A DNA stretch of 64,000 nt from positions 62,001-126,000 of the forward strand of contig JAIOZA010000002.1 in the NCBI GenBank assembly GCA_021740825.1. Direction: 5' to 3'. The translations under genes were made by a program, and so were the position numbers. Position 1 is the stretch's first letter; the number at the start of each line of letters is the position of its first letter. The DNA comes from Bacteroidia bacterium. Lineage in GTDB: Bacteria; Bacteroidota; Bacteroidia; B-17B0; Aurantibacillaceae. Below the pieces are notes generated by a model, which searched no databases, was not told the DNA's origin, and saw only the letters and a list, made by a program, of their open reading frames with translations. Shown in pieces: positions 32,657 through 41,577 of the stretch.

Positions 32657-32788
32657 GTGCCCCACCTAACCTCCCCGATGGAGAGGGACAGAACACTTCT
32701 CAAACAAAAATTGAAATTGAAATTGAAAAAATAAACATATATAATCGTTCCACTCCCCTCTCCAAAGGAGAGGGGTTGGGGGTGAGGC
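32657..32788. repeat. Inverted pair of GC-rich hairpin repeats between DUF58 gene and next ORF
   Basis: Copy A 32657-32691 (CCCCACCTAACCTCCCCGATGGAGAGGG) inverted relative to copy B with perfect 9-bp stem CCCCTCTCC(32755-32763)/GGAGAGGGG(32767-32775). Confidence 0.75.
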
Positions 32789-32794
32789 TACATT

Positions 32795-33763
32795 ATGACA
32801 CTAAAAAAATACATATTAATTCTTTTTGCGATACTCACAAGCATTGCTGTTCAATCTCAGATAGAAGTTCATGCTGTTATTGATTCCACATCGATTCGCA
32901 TTGGTGCTCAAACTAAATTAGATATTTATTTAAATTATGATGCTTCTGCTCAAAAAAGCATAGATGTAGTTTGGCCAGAAATTGAAGACACTCTAAAAAA
33001 AGGAATTGAAGTAATAAATATCACAAAAATAGATACTACTATTCCAAATAAAAACAAACCAAATAGTATTCAGCAACATATTCAATTAACCGTTACATCA
33101 TTTGATACCGGCGCTTACTATATTGCACCATTTAAATTTATTATTAATAAAGATACAGCAAATCCATTATTAACAGAACCACTTCACTTAATTGTAAAAA
33201 CAGTTGCAACAGATACATCCATAACAAAAATAAAAGACATTAAGCCGCCATACGATGAACCATTTAATTGGAAGTGGTATTTGCCTCAAATTTATATGGG
33301 ATTAGCAATTTTAGCAGCAATCATAATTTTGATTATTATTATTAAAAAATTAAGTAAGAAAAAACCGCAAGAAATTATTATTGAAAAACCTAAAATTCCT
33401 GCACATATTACAGCACTTGAAACTTTAGAAAAAATAAAATCAGAAGCTATTTGGAAAGAAAATAAAACAAAAGAATATTATTCATCTATTGCAGATACTG
33501 TTCGCTTATATATTGAAGAACGTTTTAATATCAATGCATTAGAGTTAACCTCTGACGAAATTATTAAAATATTTAAATCTCAGGTAGTAGACTCTGAGAG
33601 TAAATCTAAATTAAATCAAATATTAACACTCTCCGATTTTGTAAAATTCGCAAAACAAATTCCTATTGAAGCAGAACATTCATTAACCTTAAACAATGCT
33701 TTTGATTTTGTAAAAGGAACCATGCGAGAAGAAAAAAAAGAAGAAAAAGTTGTTAGTTCATAG
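32795..33763 (+). CDS. Hypothetical single-TM protein of the bat operon
   Basis: Signal peptide, beta-rich extracytoplasmic domain, TM segment, then cytoplasmic tail; operon position. Confidence 0.65.
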   Translation: MTLKKYILILFAILTSIAVQSQIEVHAVIDSTSIRIGAQTKLDIYLNYDASAQKSIDVVWPEIEDTLKKGIEVINITKIDTTIPNKNKPNSIQQHIQLTVTSFDTGAYYIAPFKFIINKDTANPLLTEPLHLIVKTVATDTSITKIKDIKPPYDEPFNWKWYLPQIYMGLAILAAIIILIIIIKKLSKKKPQEIIIEKPKIPAHITALETLEKIKSEAIWKENKTKEYYSSIADTVRLYIEERFNINALELTSDEIIKIFKSQVVDSESKSKLNQILTLSDFVKFAKQIPIEAEHSLTLNNAFDFVKGTMREEKKEEKVVSS

Positions 33764-33813
33764 TTTTTGGTTGTTTGTAATATAGTGCTGAGAAAAAAAA
33801 TATTGATTAAAGA

Positions 33814-34254
33814 ATGAGCGAAGAAAAAAATAAAGGTTTTACAAAATTGGAAGATATCATTACATGGCAAAAGTCAAAAACTTTAGTTATAGATATATAC
33901 AAAATCACTTATGAACCATTATTTAGTAAAGATTTCGGATTAAGAGATCAAATTAGAAGAGCGGCTGTTTCAGTTCCGTCAAATATTGCTGAAGGATTTG
34001 GAAGAGGTGGAACAAACGAATTTAAAAATTTTTTATCAATAGCTAAAGGGTCTTTATATGAAGTAAAAACTCAATTAATAATTGCTAATGAATTAAATTT
34101 AGTTGATAATTCATCTAAACAGAAATTAATTTCGCAAATTGAAGAAATTGCAGGATTAATTTCAGGATTAATAAAATATTTGAAAGATACAGAAATAAAA
34201 GGCTCTAAATATAGCGTCGAATCAAATAACAAAAATCAAACAACAAAAAACTAA
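33814..34254 (+). CDS. Four-helix bundle protein (23S rRNA intervening-sequence protein family)
   Basis: LEDIITWQKSK...LRDQIRRAAVSVPSNIAEGFGRGGTNEFKNFLSIAKGSLYEVKTQL signature. Confidence 0.92.
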   Translation: MSEEKNKGFTKLEDIITWQKSKTLVIDIYKITYEPLFSKDFGLRDQIRRAAVSVPSNIAEGFGRGGTNEFKNFLSIAKGSLYEVKTQLIIANELNLVDNSSKQKLISQIEEIAGLISGLIKYLKDTEIKGSKYSVESNNKNQTTKN

Positions 34255-34258
34255 CAAC

Positions 34259-35269
34259 TTGCTTTCCTACTTTAACGACATACAATTTGCTGAAAAACAA
34301 TGGTTTTGGTTATTCATAATCATTCCATTGATGATTATTTGGTATATCTATAAGTTAAAAACGTATGAAGGCGAAGTAAATTATTCATCATTTAATTTAT
34401 TTACTGGAATTAAATCTTCATTAAAAGCAAAATTCAGACATACGCTATTTATTTTAAGATTACTTTGTTTATCATTAATCATATTAGCAATTGCTCGTCC
34501 GCAATCTCGCAGTAGCTGGAAAGATACTAAAACCGAAGGAATTGATATTATTGTAAGTTTAGACGTTTCATTATCGATGTTAGCAAAAGATTTTAAACCT
34601 AACCGTTTAGAAGTTGCTAAAGAAGTGTTGAGCGATTTTATTGATGCTCGTCCAAATGACAAAATTGGTTTAGTGATTTTTGGGGGAGAAGCATTTACTC
34701 AGTGTCCATTAACAACAGATCATAAAATCATTAAAAATATGTTTGGCGATATTAAAGCCGGAATGTTAGACCAAGGTACCGCCATTGGTTTAGGACTTGC
34801 TGATGGAGTTGCTCGTGTAAAAGACAGTAAAGCAAAAAGTAAAGTCGTTATTTTAATTTCAGATGGAGTTAGTAACGTGGGGGAAATTGCACCTTTAACA
34901 GCTGCTGAAATTGCTAAGACATTTGGTGTACGAGTTTATTGTATTGGTGTTGGTAGCAAAGGAAAAGCCTTGCAACCAGTCGCCTTATATCCTAACGGAG
35001 AAATGGAATATGATTATGTGGATGTTGATATTGATGATGAAACCATGACTAAAATAAGTAAGATGACTGGCGGAAAATATTTTAGAGCAACAGACCGAGA
35101 AAGTTTAGAAAAAACATATAAGGAAATTGATTTATTAGAGAAAACAATTATTAGCGAACAAAGCTTCACCAATAAAGCCGAGCACTTTTTACCTTTAGCT
35201 ATTGGAGCATTAATTTGTTTGTTACTTGAATTTTTATTGAAACGATTTGTATTTAAAGCTATACCATAA
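34259..35269 (+). CDS. batA: VWA domain protein BatA
   Basis: VWA MIDAS DVSLSMLAKDFKPNRLEVAK; N- and C-terminal TM helices; operon context. Confidence 0.88.
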   Translation: MLSYFNDIQFAEKQWFWLFIIIPLMIIWYIYKLKTYEGEVNYSSFNLFTGIKSSLKAKFRHTLFILRLLCLSLIILAIARPQSRSSWKDTKTEGIDIIVSLDVSLSMLAKDFKPNRLEVAKEVLSDFIDARPNDKIGLVIFGGEAFTQCPLTTDHKIIKNMFGDIKAGMLDQGTAIGLGLADGVARVKDSKAKSKVVILISDGVSNVGEIAPLTAAEIAKTFGVRVYCIGVGSKGKALQPVALYPNGEMEYDYVDVDIDDETMTKISKMTGGKYFRATDRESLEKTYKEIDLLEKTIISEQSFTNKAEHFLPLAIGALICLLLEFLLKRFVFKAIP

Positions 35270-36318
35270 TGTTTAAGTTTGAAAACCCAATATTCTTTTA
35301 TGCTTTTGCAATCATACCAGTTTGCATAGCTATTTATATTTGGTATCTATATCGAGCTAAAAAGAATTTAAAAAAATTAGGTGAATTAGGTTTAATAAAT
35401 CTATTAGCTCCCGATGTATCAAAAGCTAAAAAAACTACTAAGTTTATTTTATTAATAATTGGGATTTCTTTTTTGATTTTGGGGATTTGTAATTTACAAA
35501 CCGGCTCCAAAATGAAAGATGTTAAGCGTGAAGGCGCAGATATCATGGTTTGCTTAGATGTATCAAATAGCATGTTGGCTCAGGATTTAACGCCGAACCG
35601 TTTAGAAAGATCGAAAATTGCCATTGAAAATATGGTAAATAAACTACAAGGTGATAGATTAGGAATTATTGTATTTGCAGGTGAAGCATATGTTCAATTA
35701 CCAATAACGACTGATTATAGCACCGCTAAATTATTTTTAGATGGCATTAACACAAAAATTGTTCCAACGCAAGGAACTAATATTGCTGATGCTATTAATA
35801 AAGCTGTTGAAAGTTTTGGTAAAGACGAAGGGAAAAATAAAGCCATTGTAGTAATTACTGACGGAGAAAATAATGAAGACGCAAAAGAAAGTGCTGTTGA
35901 TGCAGCAGAAGAAGCTGCAAAAAAAAATATTGTGATTCATACCATTGGGGTTGGTTCCGAATCTGGAGTTCCTATTCCAAATATAATTGATGGCGTGGTA
36001 AGTGGCTTTAAGAAAGATAATGAGGGAAATACTATTGTAACAAAATTAGACCCAAAAATATTACAAGACATTTCTTCAGCCACAAATGGTGTTTATGTTC
36101 AGGCAAGCAGCGCAGATATTGGGTTGGATGCTATTTTAAATAAAATTGCAGAACTGGATAAAAAGCAATTGGAAAGTAAAATGTACTCCGATTATGAAGA
36201 TCAATTTCAGTGGTTTTTAGGAGCAGCATTATTATTTTTAGTAATTGAATCTTTTTTATCTGAAAGGATAAGCAAATTATGGAAAAAACTGAATTTATTT
36301 GATAATGCAAAAGCATAA
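35269..36318 (+). CDS. batB: VWA domain protein BatB
   Basis: CLDVSNSMLAQDLTPNRLERSKIA, paralogous to the preceding gene and overlapping its stop. Confidence 0.88.
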   Translation: MFKFENPIFFYAFAIIPVCIAIYIWYLYRAKKNLKKLGELGLINLLAPDVSKAKKTTKFILLIIGISFLILGICNLQTGSKMKDVKREGADIMVCLDVSNSMLAQDLTPNRLERSKIAIENMVNKLQGDRLGIIVFAGEAYVQLPITTDYSTAKLFLDGINTKIVPTQGTNIADAINKAVESFGKDEGKNKAIVVITDGENNEDAKESAVDAAEEAAKKNIVIHTIGVGSESGVPIPNIIDGVVSGFKKDNEGNTIVTKLDPKILQDISSATNGVYVQASSADIGLDAILNKIAELDKKQLESKMYSDYEDQFQWFLGAALLFLVIESFLSERISKLWKKLNLFDNAKA

Positions 36319-36333
36319 AATGTTTAAAACAGA

Positions 36334-36463
36334 GAATAACATAGATAAAAAGATAACTGTGAAAAAAAGCACTTTTTCTAAAAGTTTATTCATTTTTAAA
36401 AACGGAGCTTTTTATAATGTATCATTAAGACATGCTACAAAAAACTATGTGCCTATGTGGTTT
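36334..36463. repeat. Putative degenerate copy of the 9.7-kb inverted-repeat element
   Basis: Left end has ACATAGAT (36339-36346), right end CTATGTGcCTATGTGGTTT; aligning both ends to the 9661-9790 element gives 130 bp again. Confidence 0.4.
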
Positions 36464-37213
36464 ATAATTTGTTTGTTTATATCGTTCAGTATTCAAGCTC
36501 AAGAAGAACAAAAAATAGTGTGCAATGGAAATAAATCATTTTACGCAGGTAAGCCAATAGAGGCCGCTAACTCTTATAAAAAGGCATTAAAAGAAAAACA
36601 AGATTATTATAAGGCTAATTTTAATTTAGGTGCTGCTTATTATAAAACTGCCGATTTAATAAGAACAGGTAAAATACCTTCACCAGATAAAAAAATGACA
36701 AAAGATTCGGCAGCTAATATTATCTATAACCAAGCAGCTGAACAATTTGATGTTGTTGCAAAATCCGTTTCTAATGCAGATACAATTCAAAAAGCATGGC
36801 ACAATTACGGAAATGCTAAGCTAATGCAAAAAAGTTATGAAGATGCTATTTTAGGATATAAAAAAGCATTAAAATTAAATCCAAAAGATGAAGATACTCG
36901 TTACAATTTAGCTTACGCTCAGCGCGAATTAAAAAAACAACAAGATCAACAAAAGAAAAACGATAAAGATAAGAAAGACGATAAAAAAGACGGAGATAAA
37001 CCAGAAGATAAAAAAGACAAAGGAGAAAAAGACAAAAAAGATATTAATAATCCAAACGATAAAGATAAACAAGAAGCTCAGCAGCCTCAAATGAGCAAAG
37101 AACAAGCGGAAAAAATGTTGAATGCTTTAAAGAATGACGAGAAAAAAATGCAATCACTCAGAAAGAAAAAAGGTGATCCTGCGCAAAAAGTGAAAGTAGA
37201 AAAAGATTGGTAA
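36455..37213 (+). CDS. batC: TPR protein BatC
   Basis: TPR-like NPKDEDTRYNLAYAQRELKK and Lys/Asp-rich tail; start at 36455 gives the signal peptide MWFIICLFISFSIQAQ (track start is 36299). Confidence 0.75.
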   Translation: MWFIICLFISFSIQAQEEQKIVCNGNKSFYAGKPIEAANSYKKALKEKQDYYKANFNLGAAYYKTADLIRTGKIPSPDKKMTKDSAANIIYNQAAEQFDVVAKSVSNADTIQKAWHNYGNAKLMQKSYEDAILGYKKALKLNPKDEDTRYNLAYAQRELKKQQDQQKKNDKDKKDDKKDGDKPEDKKDKGEKDKKDINNPNDKDKQEAQQPQMSKEQAEKMLNALKNDEKKMQSLRKKKGDPAQKVKVEKDW

Positions 37214-37263
37214 CAATAAGTTTTAAGTGTTTAGTGATAAGTTATAAGTTGAAACAATAGTTC

Positions 37264-37300
37264 TTTCCTCCTTTTTGGAGTTGCTCAAGAGGCGGAGGAT
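37264..37300 (+). repeat. Divergent GC-rich hairpin repeat upstream of batD
   Basis: CTCC(37268-37271)/GGAG(37277-37280) stem followed by GCTCAAGAGGC and GGAGG, same layout as the 15.7-kb element. Confidence 0.5.
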
Positions 37301-37314
37301 GTAAAAATAAAAAA

Positions 37315-39135
37315 TTGATTAAAAAATTATTCATATTCTTACTATTTATTAGCAGTTGGGCTCTAGCTCAAACGCCAACTTTTGTTGCTCAAGTAAGTAA
37401 AAACAAAGTAGCTGTTGGCGAAACATTTCAAGTAGCATTTACATTAAATGGTAGCGGAAGTAATTTAGTGTATCCAAATTTTAATGATTTCAATATTTAT
37501 TCGGGCCCAAACCAAAGTCAAAGTATGAGCATGGTTAACGGGAATATTTCTCAATCTACTACAATTTCTTTATTCATTGCTGGAAAAAAAGAAGGTAAAT
37601 TCACCATTGGTTCAGCAACAGTAATGTCTGGCAACCAAAAACTTGAGACCAAACCCATAGTTATTGAAGTTGTAAAAGGAAATCCTCAACCATCAAATTC
37701 AGGATCGCAAGGAGCTCAACAACAAAATCAAACTTCAGAAAAAAACCAATACACAAGCGAAATAAGTAATGATGATTTGTTTGTAAGAACCTACTTAAGT
37801 AAAACAAAATGTTTTCTAGGAGAGCAATTAACCTTAACCCAAAAAGTATATTCACGAGTTGATTTAAGAGGATTTCAAAACGTAAAATTCCCACCTTACA
37901 ATGGATTTTGGTCGCAACAAGAAAATAATACACAACAAATTAATTTAAAACAAGAAAATGTAAACGGCGTCATTTACAATGTAGCTGACTATAGTAAAGT
38001 GTATTTATTTCCGCAACGAAGTGGGGCGCTTGTTATTGAACCTATTGAATTAGATTGTATTGTTAGACGACAAACTAAAAGACAACCTCGTAATATTTTT
38101 GAACAATTTTTTGGCGCGGGCGGATACGAAGATGTTGTTATAAAGGTAAAAAGTAAACCTGTAAAAGTTGATGTTCAAGATTTACCTATGCAAAATAAAC
38201 CAGAAGTATTTTCAGGAGCTGTAGGTAATTTTTCATATAAAGCAGAACTTGACAAAGCGCAAGTAAAAGCAAACGAAGCCATTAATTTAAAAATTACCAT
38301 TAGTGGTCAAGGAAATATTAAATTAATTGAGCCGCTTAAATTAAACTTACCTGAGTCTTTTGAATCATATGATCCAAAAATTAATGAAAATATAAAAATT
38401 GTGGGCGGAGTAAGTGGAAGCATAACCTACAATTACCTTATTATTCCGAGAGAAAAAGGAGAATTTATAATTAATAATTTAAGTTTCAATTATTTTGATG
38501 CAGACAAAAAACAGTATGTTTCCATTCCTTCGCCCGAAATGAAATTACACGTTTTGGAAGGAGATGAGGGGAGTGCTCAAATTATTTCCCCTGAAAAAAA
38601 AGGTGTTAAAGAAAGTGAGAATGATATTCGTTATATAAAAACTGGTGATTTAGATTTACATAAAAACAATGAAGAATTTTTCTCTTCAATGACTCACTAT
38701 CTATTACTACTATTCCCTACTCTATTGTTTTTTGCAGGATTATATCTTGCAAGGCAACATGTAAAAGCCAATAGTAACATCATGGCTGTAAAAGAACGTA
38801 AAGCTGCTAAGTTGGCAAAAAAACAATTGTCGATTGCCGAAAAACATATGACACAAAATAATAAAGATTTGTTTTTTAACGAAGTACTAAATGCATTAAA
38901 TAATTATATAGGTGATAAATTTGCCTTATCTATTGTTGACCTATCAAAAGATAAAATTACAGAAATGTTACTTTTAAGAAATATTACAGATGCTACTGCG
39001 AAAAATGTAATTGAAACTTTAAATACTTGCGAATACGCCAAATATGCACCAAGTGCTGTTACAGGCGATTTACGAAAAGTTTATCAAGACACCATTGAAC
39101 TAATTTCGCAAATTGAAGAACAAATAAAAAAGTAA
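37315..39135 (+). CDS. batD: BatD family protein
   Basis: Signal peptide, repeated beta-sandwich domains (VAQVSKNKVAVGETFQVAFTLNG), C-terminal TM; TTG start. Confidence 0.88.
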   Translation: MIKKLFIFLLFISSWALAQTPTFVAQVSKNKVAVGETFQVAFTLNGSGSNLVYPNFNDFNIYSGPNQSQSMSMVNGNISQSTTISLFIAGKKEGKFTIGSATVMSGNQKLETKPIVIEVVKGNPQPSNSGSQGAQQQNQTSEKNQYTSEISNDDLFVRTYLSKTKCFLGEQLTLTQKVYSRVDLRGFQNVKFPPYNGFWSQQENNTQQINLKQENVNGVIYNVADYSKVYLFPQRSGALVIEPIELDCIVRRQTKRQPRNIFEQFFGAGGYEDVVIKVKSKPVKVDVQDLPMQNKPEVFSGAVGNFSYKAELDKAQVKANEAINLKITISGQGNIKLIEPLKLNLPESFESYDPKINENIKIVGGVSGSITYNYLIIPREKGEFIINNLSFNYFDADKKQYVSIPSPEMKLHVLEGDEGSAQIISPEKKGVKESENDIRYIKTGDLDLHKNNEEFFSSMTHYLLLLFPTLLFFAGLYLARQHVKANSNIMAVKERKAAKLAKKQLSIAEKHMTQNNKDLFFNEVLNALNNYIGDKFALSIVDLSKDKITEMLLLRNITDATAKNVIETLNTCEYAKYAPSAVTGDLRKVYQDTIELISQIEEQIKK

Positions 39136-39159
39136 ATGTGACCATTAAATAACTAGAGA

Positions 39160-39969
39160 ATGAGACAATTTAATATCACAAAAAATAGAGGGCAAAATTA
39201 CCAGTTCGAGCGAAGTGGAAAACATACTAATCACTTATTGATATTATTTTTATTTGCTTCCCTATTTTCTTTTGCAAATAATGATTTGCAGAAAAAAGCA
39301 GAAAAATTATATGCTAACAAAAATTACAAGGAATCAATTATTGCGTATGAATCAATTTTAAAAGAAGGGTTTGTGTCCTATAAATTATACTACAATTTAG
39401 GAAATGCGCACTACAAAAATAATGAATTAGGAAAGGCTATTTACAATTATGAATTAGCAAATAAACTGCAGCCAAACAACAAGGATGTTGAAACAAATTT
39501 GAGAATAGCAAATGAAAAAACAATTGACAAGATAGAAAGCCGCGAAAATTTTTTCATAGGTGCTATAAAATCTGAATTAGTAAACTCATTGTCAACAAAC
39601 GGATGGGCTTGGCTAAGTATTATTAGTTTAAGCGGATCTTTACTTTTGGCATTTATATTTTTTACGTCTAACAAATTAATTTTAAAACGGACTGGATTTT
39701 TTGTTAGCAGTACTTTATTTATATTTTTTATTATTACGATGGTATTTGGTTTTGCTGCTATTAAGAATAAACAAGCTACTAACTTTGGCATTATTTTAAA
39801 TCGGGAAATAAAAATTTATGACGAGCCAACAATTAGTTCAAAAGTGAAATTTAATTTACACGAAGGAACCAAAACGAGTATTTTAGAAACAAATGTAAAC
39901 TGGACTAATATTAAACTCGAAAATGGAAATGAAGGTTGGATAAAAACTTCAGAAATTGGATTGTTTTAG
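39160..39969 (+). CDS. batE: TPR + SH3-like domain protein BatE
   Basis: YYNLGNAHYKNNELGKAIYNYELANKLQPNNKDVETNLRIA TPR; two TM helices; C-terminal SH3-like VNWTNIKLENGNEGWI. Confidence 0.82.
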   Translation: MRQFNITKNRGQNYQFERSGKHTNHLLILFLFASLFSFANNDLQKKAEKLYANKNYKESIIAYESILKEGFVSYKLYYNLGNAHYKNNELGKAIYNYELANKLQPNNKDVETNLRIANEKTIDKIESRENFFIGAIKSELVNSLSTNGWAWLSIISLSGSLLLAFIFFTSNKLILKRTGFFVSSTLFIFFIITMVFGFAAIKNKQATNFGIILNREIKIYDEPTISSKVKFNLHEGTKTSILETNVNWTNIKLENGNEGWIKTSEIGLF

Positions 39970-40010
39970 AGTTAATAACATTTATACGTAATAGATAGTC
40001 CAAGCAGTTA

Positions 40011-40065
40011 GTCACCCTGAACTTGATTCAGGGTCTCTGAGATGCTGAATCAAGTTCAGCATGAC
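40011..40065. repeat. Double-hairpin palindromic repeat
   Basis: GTCACCCTGAACTTGATTCAGGGTC tctga GATGCTGAATCAAGTTCAGCATGAC: two 8-bp-stem hairpins in inverted orientation. Confidence 0.9.
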
Positions 40066-40124
40066 CACCATAATTGGACCAAATCATAAATCCATTTGGT
40101 ATAACTATAAAACTAAAGCAATAA

Positions 40125-40157
40125 AAAAGAGATGTAGAATTTTTCTACATCTCTTTT
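40125..40157. terminator. Bidirectional intrinsic terminator between convergent genes
   Basis: AAAAGAGATGTAGAA / TTCTACATCTCTTTT 15-bp stem with 3-nt loop and flanking A/T tracts. Confidence 0.85.
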
Positions 40158-40180
40158 ATTTTTAAAGCAGGTAAACTATT

Positions 40181-41242
40181 TTACTGCAATACAATTTTCC
40201 TAGTTTCAATGGTAACGCCTTGCGCATTGATGAGATTGACAAAATAAATACCATTGCCACCCCAAGTGCTCATATCCACATAAAATTGTTGTTGTGTAAT
40301 GGCAGACTGAAACACTTGTTGCCCCAACGCATTACTAATTTTAATTTGATGCCCCGTTAAATTAGCCAAGTTGCCATTATCAATGGTAATATGATCGTTA
40401 GTTGGGTTTGGCCAAATTTTAATAGTGTTTTGGTAAGTTACTGGGTTAAACCCAGTAAGGTTAGTATTAATTAAAAGTGTATCGGTAACTGTGATAGTTT
40501 GAAAACATAAATTACCATTATACAAACTAGTAATTTCGCTTGGTGTTAATGCGCGATTCCAAATACCGATATCGTCTAGTTTACCATTTAAAAATGCAGG
40601 AAAATTTACAGTTGTATTTTTTCCAAACAATAATGGATAACCAACCGCAGTATTAACAATCGTTGTAACATTATAGGTACCTGTAACATTATTTAATTGC
40701 ATACCATTTTGGTATACAATTATATCATTTACGGTAGGATTAACTATACTTGGCAAAATTACAACATAATGATTCCATTGGGTTATTGCTTGATTCAAAA
40801 TAAATCCTTTTGATGAAAATGCTGCGCCTACAAAAATGCCTTGATTCTGAAAATTGAATCCGCAATCAAACCTTTGACCAGAAATATTTGGACCCCAAGA
40901 TACCGCTGAATTCCCATTAACTGAGGAGCCGTTTTCATTATACCAAAATGATATAGACCTCTGAGTCTGGCCTGAAATTGATATAGCGGCACAAGAAATA
41001 AAATTACTAACCCCATCAAAACTATAAGCACTATTAACACTCCCAAACCTATCAGCTGTTAATGTCGCTCCATTAACTGTTCCGTCATTTGTGTTAACAC
41101 TTTCATCAATGGCATTGCCGTTAAAAGGCCACCAGCCTTGTAAACCATTTGTAGGCACATAATTAGGAACTGTTTGTGCTAGGCTTGTTACAGCAAATCC
41201 CGCAATAGCCAGAGCTGTTAAGAGTACACTTTTTTTAATCAT
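40181..41242 (-). CDS. LamG-like domain protein with T9SS type A C-terminal sorting domain
   Basis: LQGWWPFNGNAIDESVNTNDGTVNGAT, FLNGKLDDIGIWNRALTPSEITSLYNG, then IKIWPNPTNDHITI...GNGIYFVNLINAQG. Confidence 0.9.
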   Translation of the reverse strand: MIKKSVLLTALAIAGFAVTSLAQTVPNYVPTNGLQGWWPFNGNAIDESVNTNDGTVNGATLTADRFGSVNSAYSFDGVSNFISCAAISISGQTQRSISFWYNENGSSVNGNSAVSWGPNISGQRFDCGFNFQNQGIFVGAAFSSKGFILNQAITQWNHYVVILPSIVNPTVNDIIVYQNGMQLNNVTGTYNVTTIVNTAVGYPLLFGKNTTVNFPAFLNGKLDDIGIWNRALTPSEITSLYNGNLCFQTITVTDTLLINTNLTGFNPVTYQNTIKIWPNPTNDHITIDNGNLANLTGHQIKISNALGQQVFQSAITQQQFYVDMSTWGGNGIYFVNLINAQGVTIETRKIVLQ

Positions 41243-41314
41243 AGTATAATTTGTTTTATACTACTCTGTCCCGCAGTAGCGGTTAGTTTAAATAAATCAG
41301 CGTGAGACAGTTGC

Positions 41315-41450
41315 AAATACTCGTAGCTGAGGGAGTCGAAGCCCTTAAGACAAAGTAAAGCAACGCTCACGCTTTACCGTGAGCGTTATGCTTAAACTTC
41401 CCTGTCTTAATTGAACTTTCGACTTTTCAGCTGCAGGATGGTTAGCAAAC
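41315..41450. repeat. Long imperfect inverted repeat with internal perfect hairpin
   Basis: AACGCTCACG(41362-41371)/CGTGAGCGTT(41378-41387) inside outer pairs TTAAGACA/TGTCTTAA and AGTCGAAG/CTTTCGAC. Confidence 0.6.
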
Positions 41451-41577
41451 GCTAATGTGTTATATTAATTTAGTTTTTTATTTACTACTTTAAATTTTAT
41501 TATTAATGTTATATAAAAGTACGCTATTTTTTTAAAAATTGATATGTCAATTTTCTCTTAAAATTATAAAAACAACA

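Noticed and set aside
34259-36318. Adjacent paralogous VWA genes as a recent tandem duplication
   Set aside because: batA-batB pairs are the standard arrangement of the Bacteroidota aerotolerance operon, and the sequences are well diverged.
39447-39791. 114-aa minus-strand ORF inside batE
   Set aside because: Antisense overlap with a supported gene; no independent evidence.
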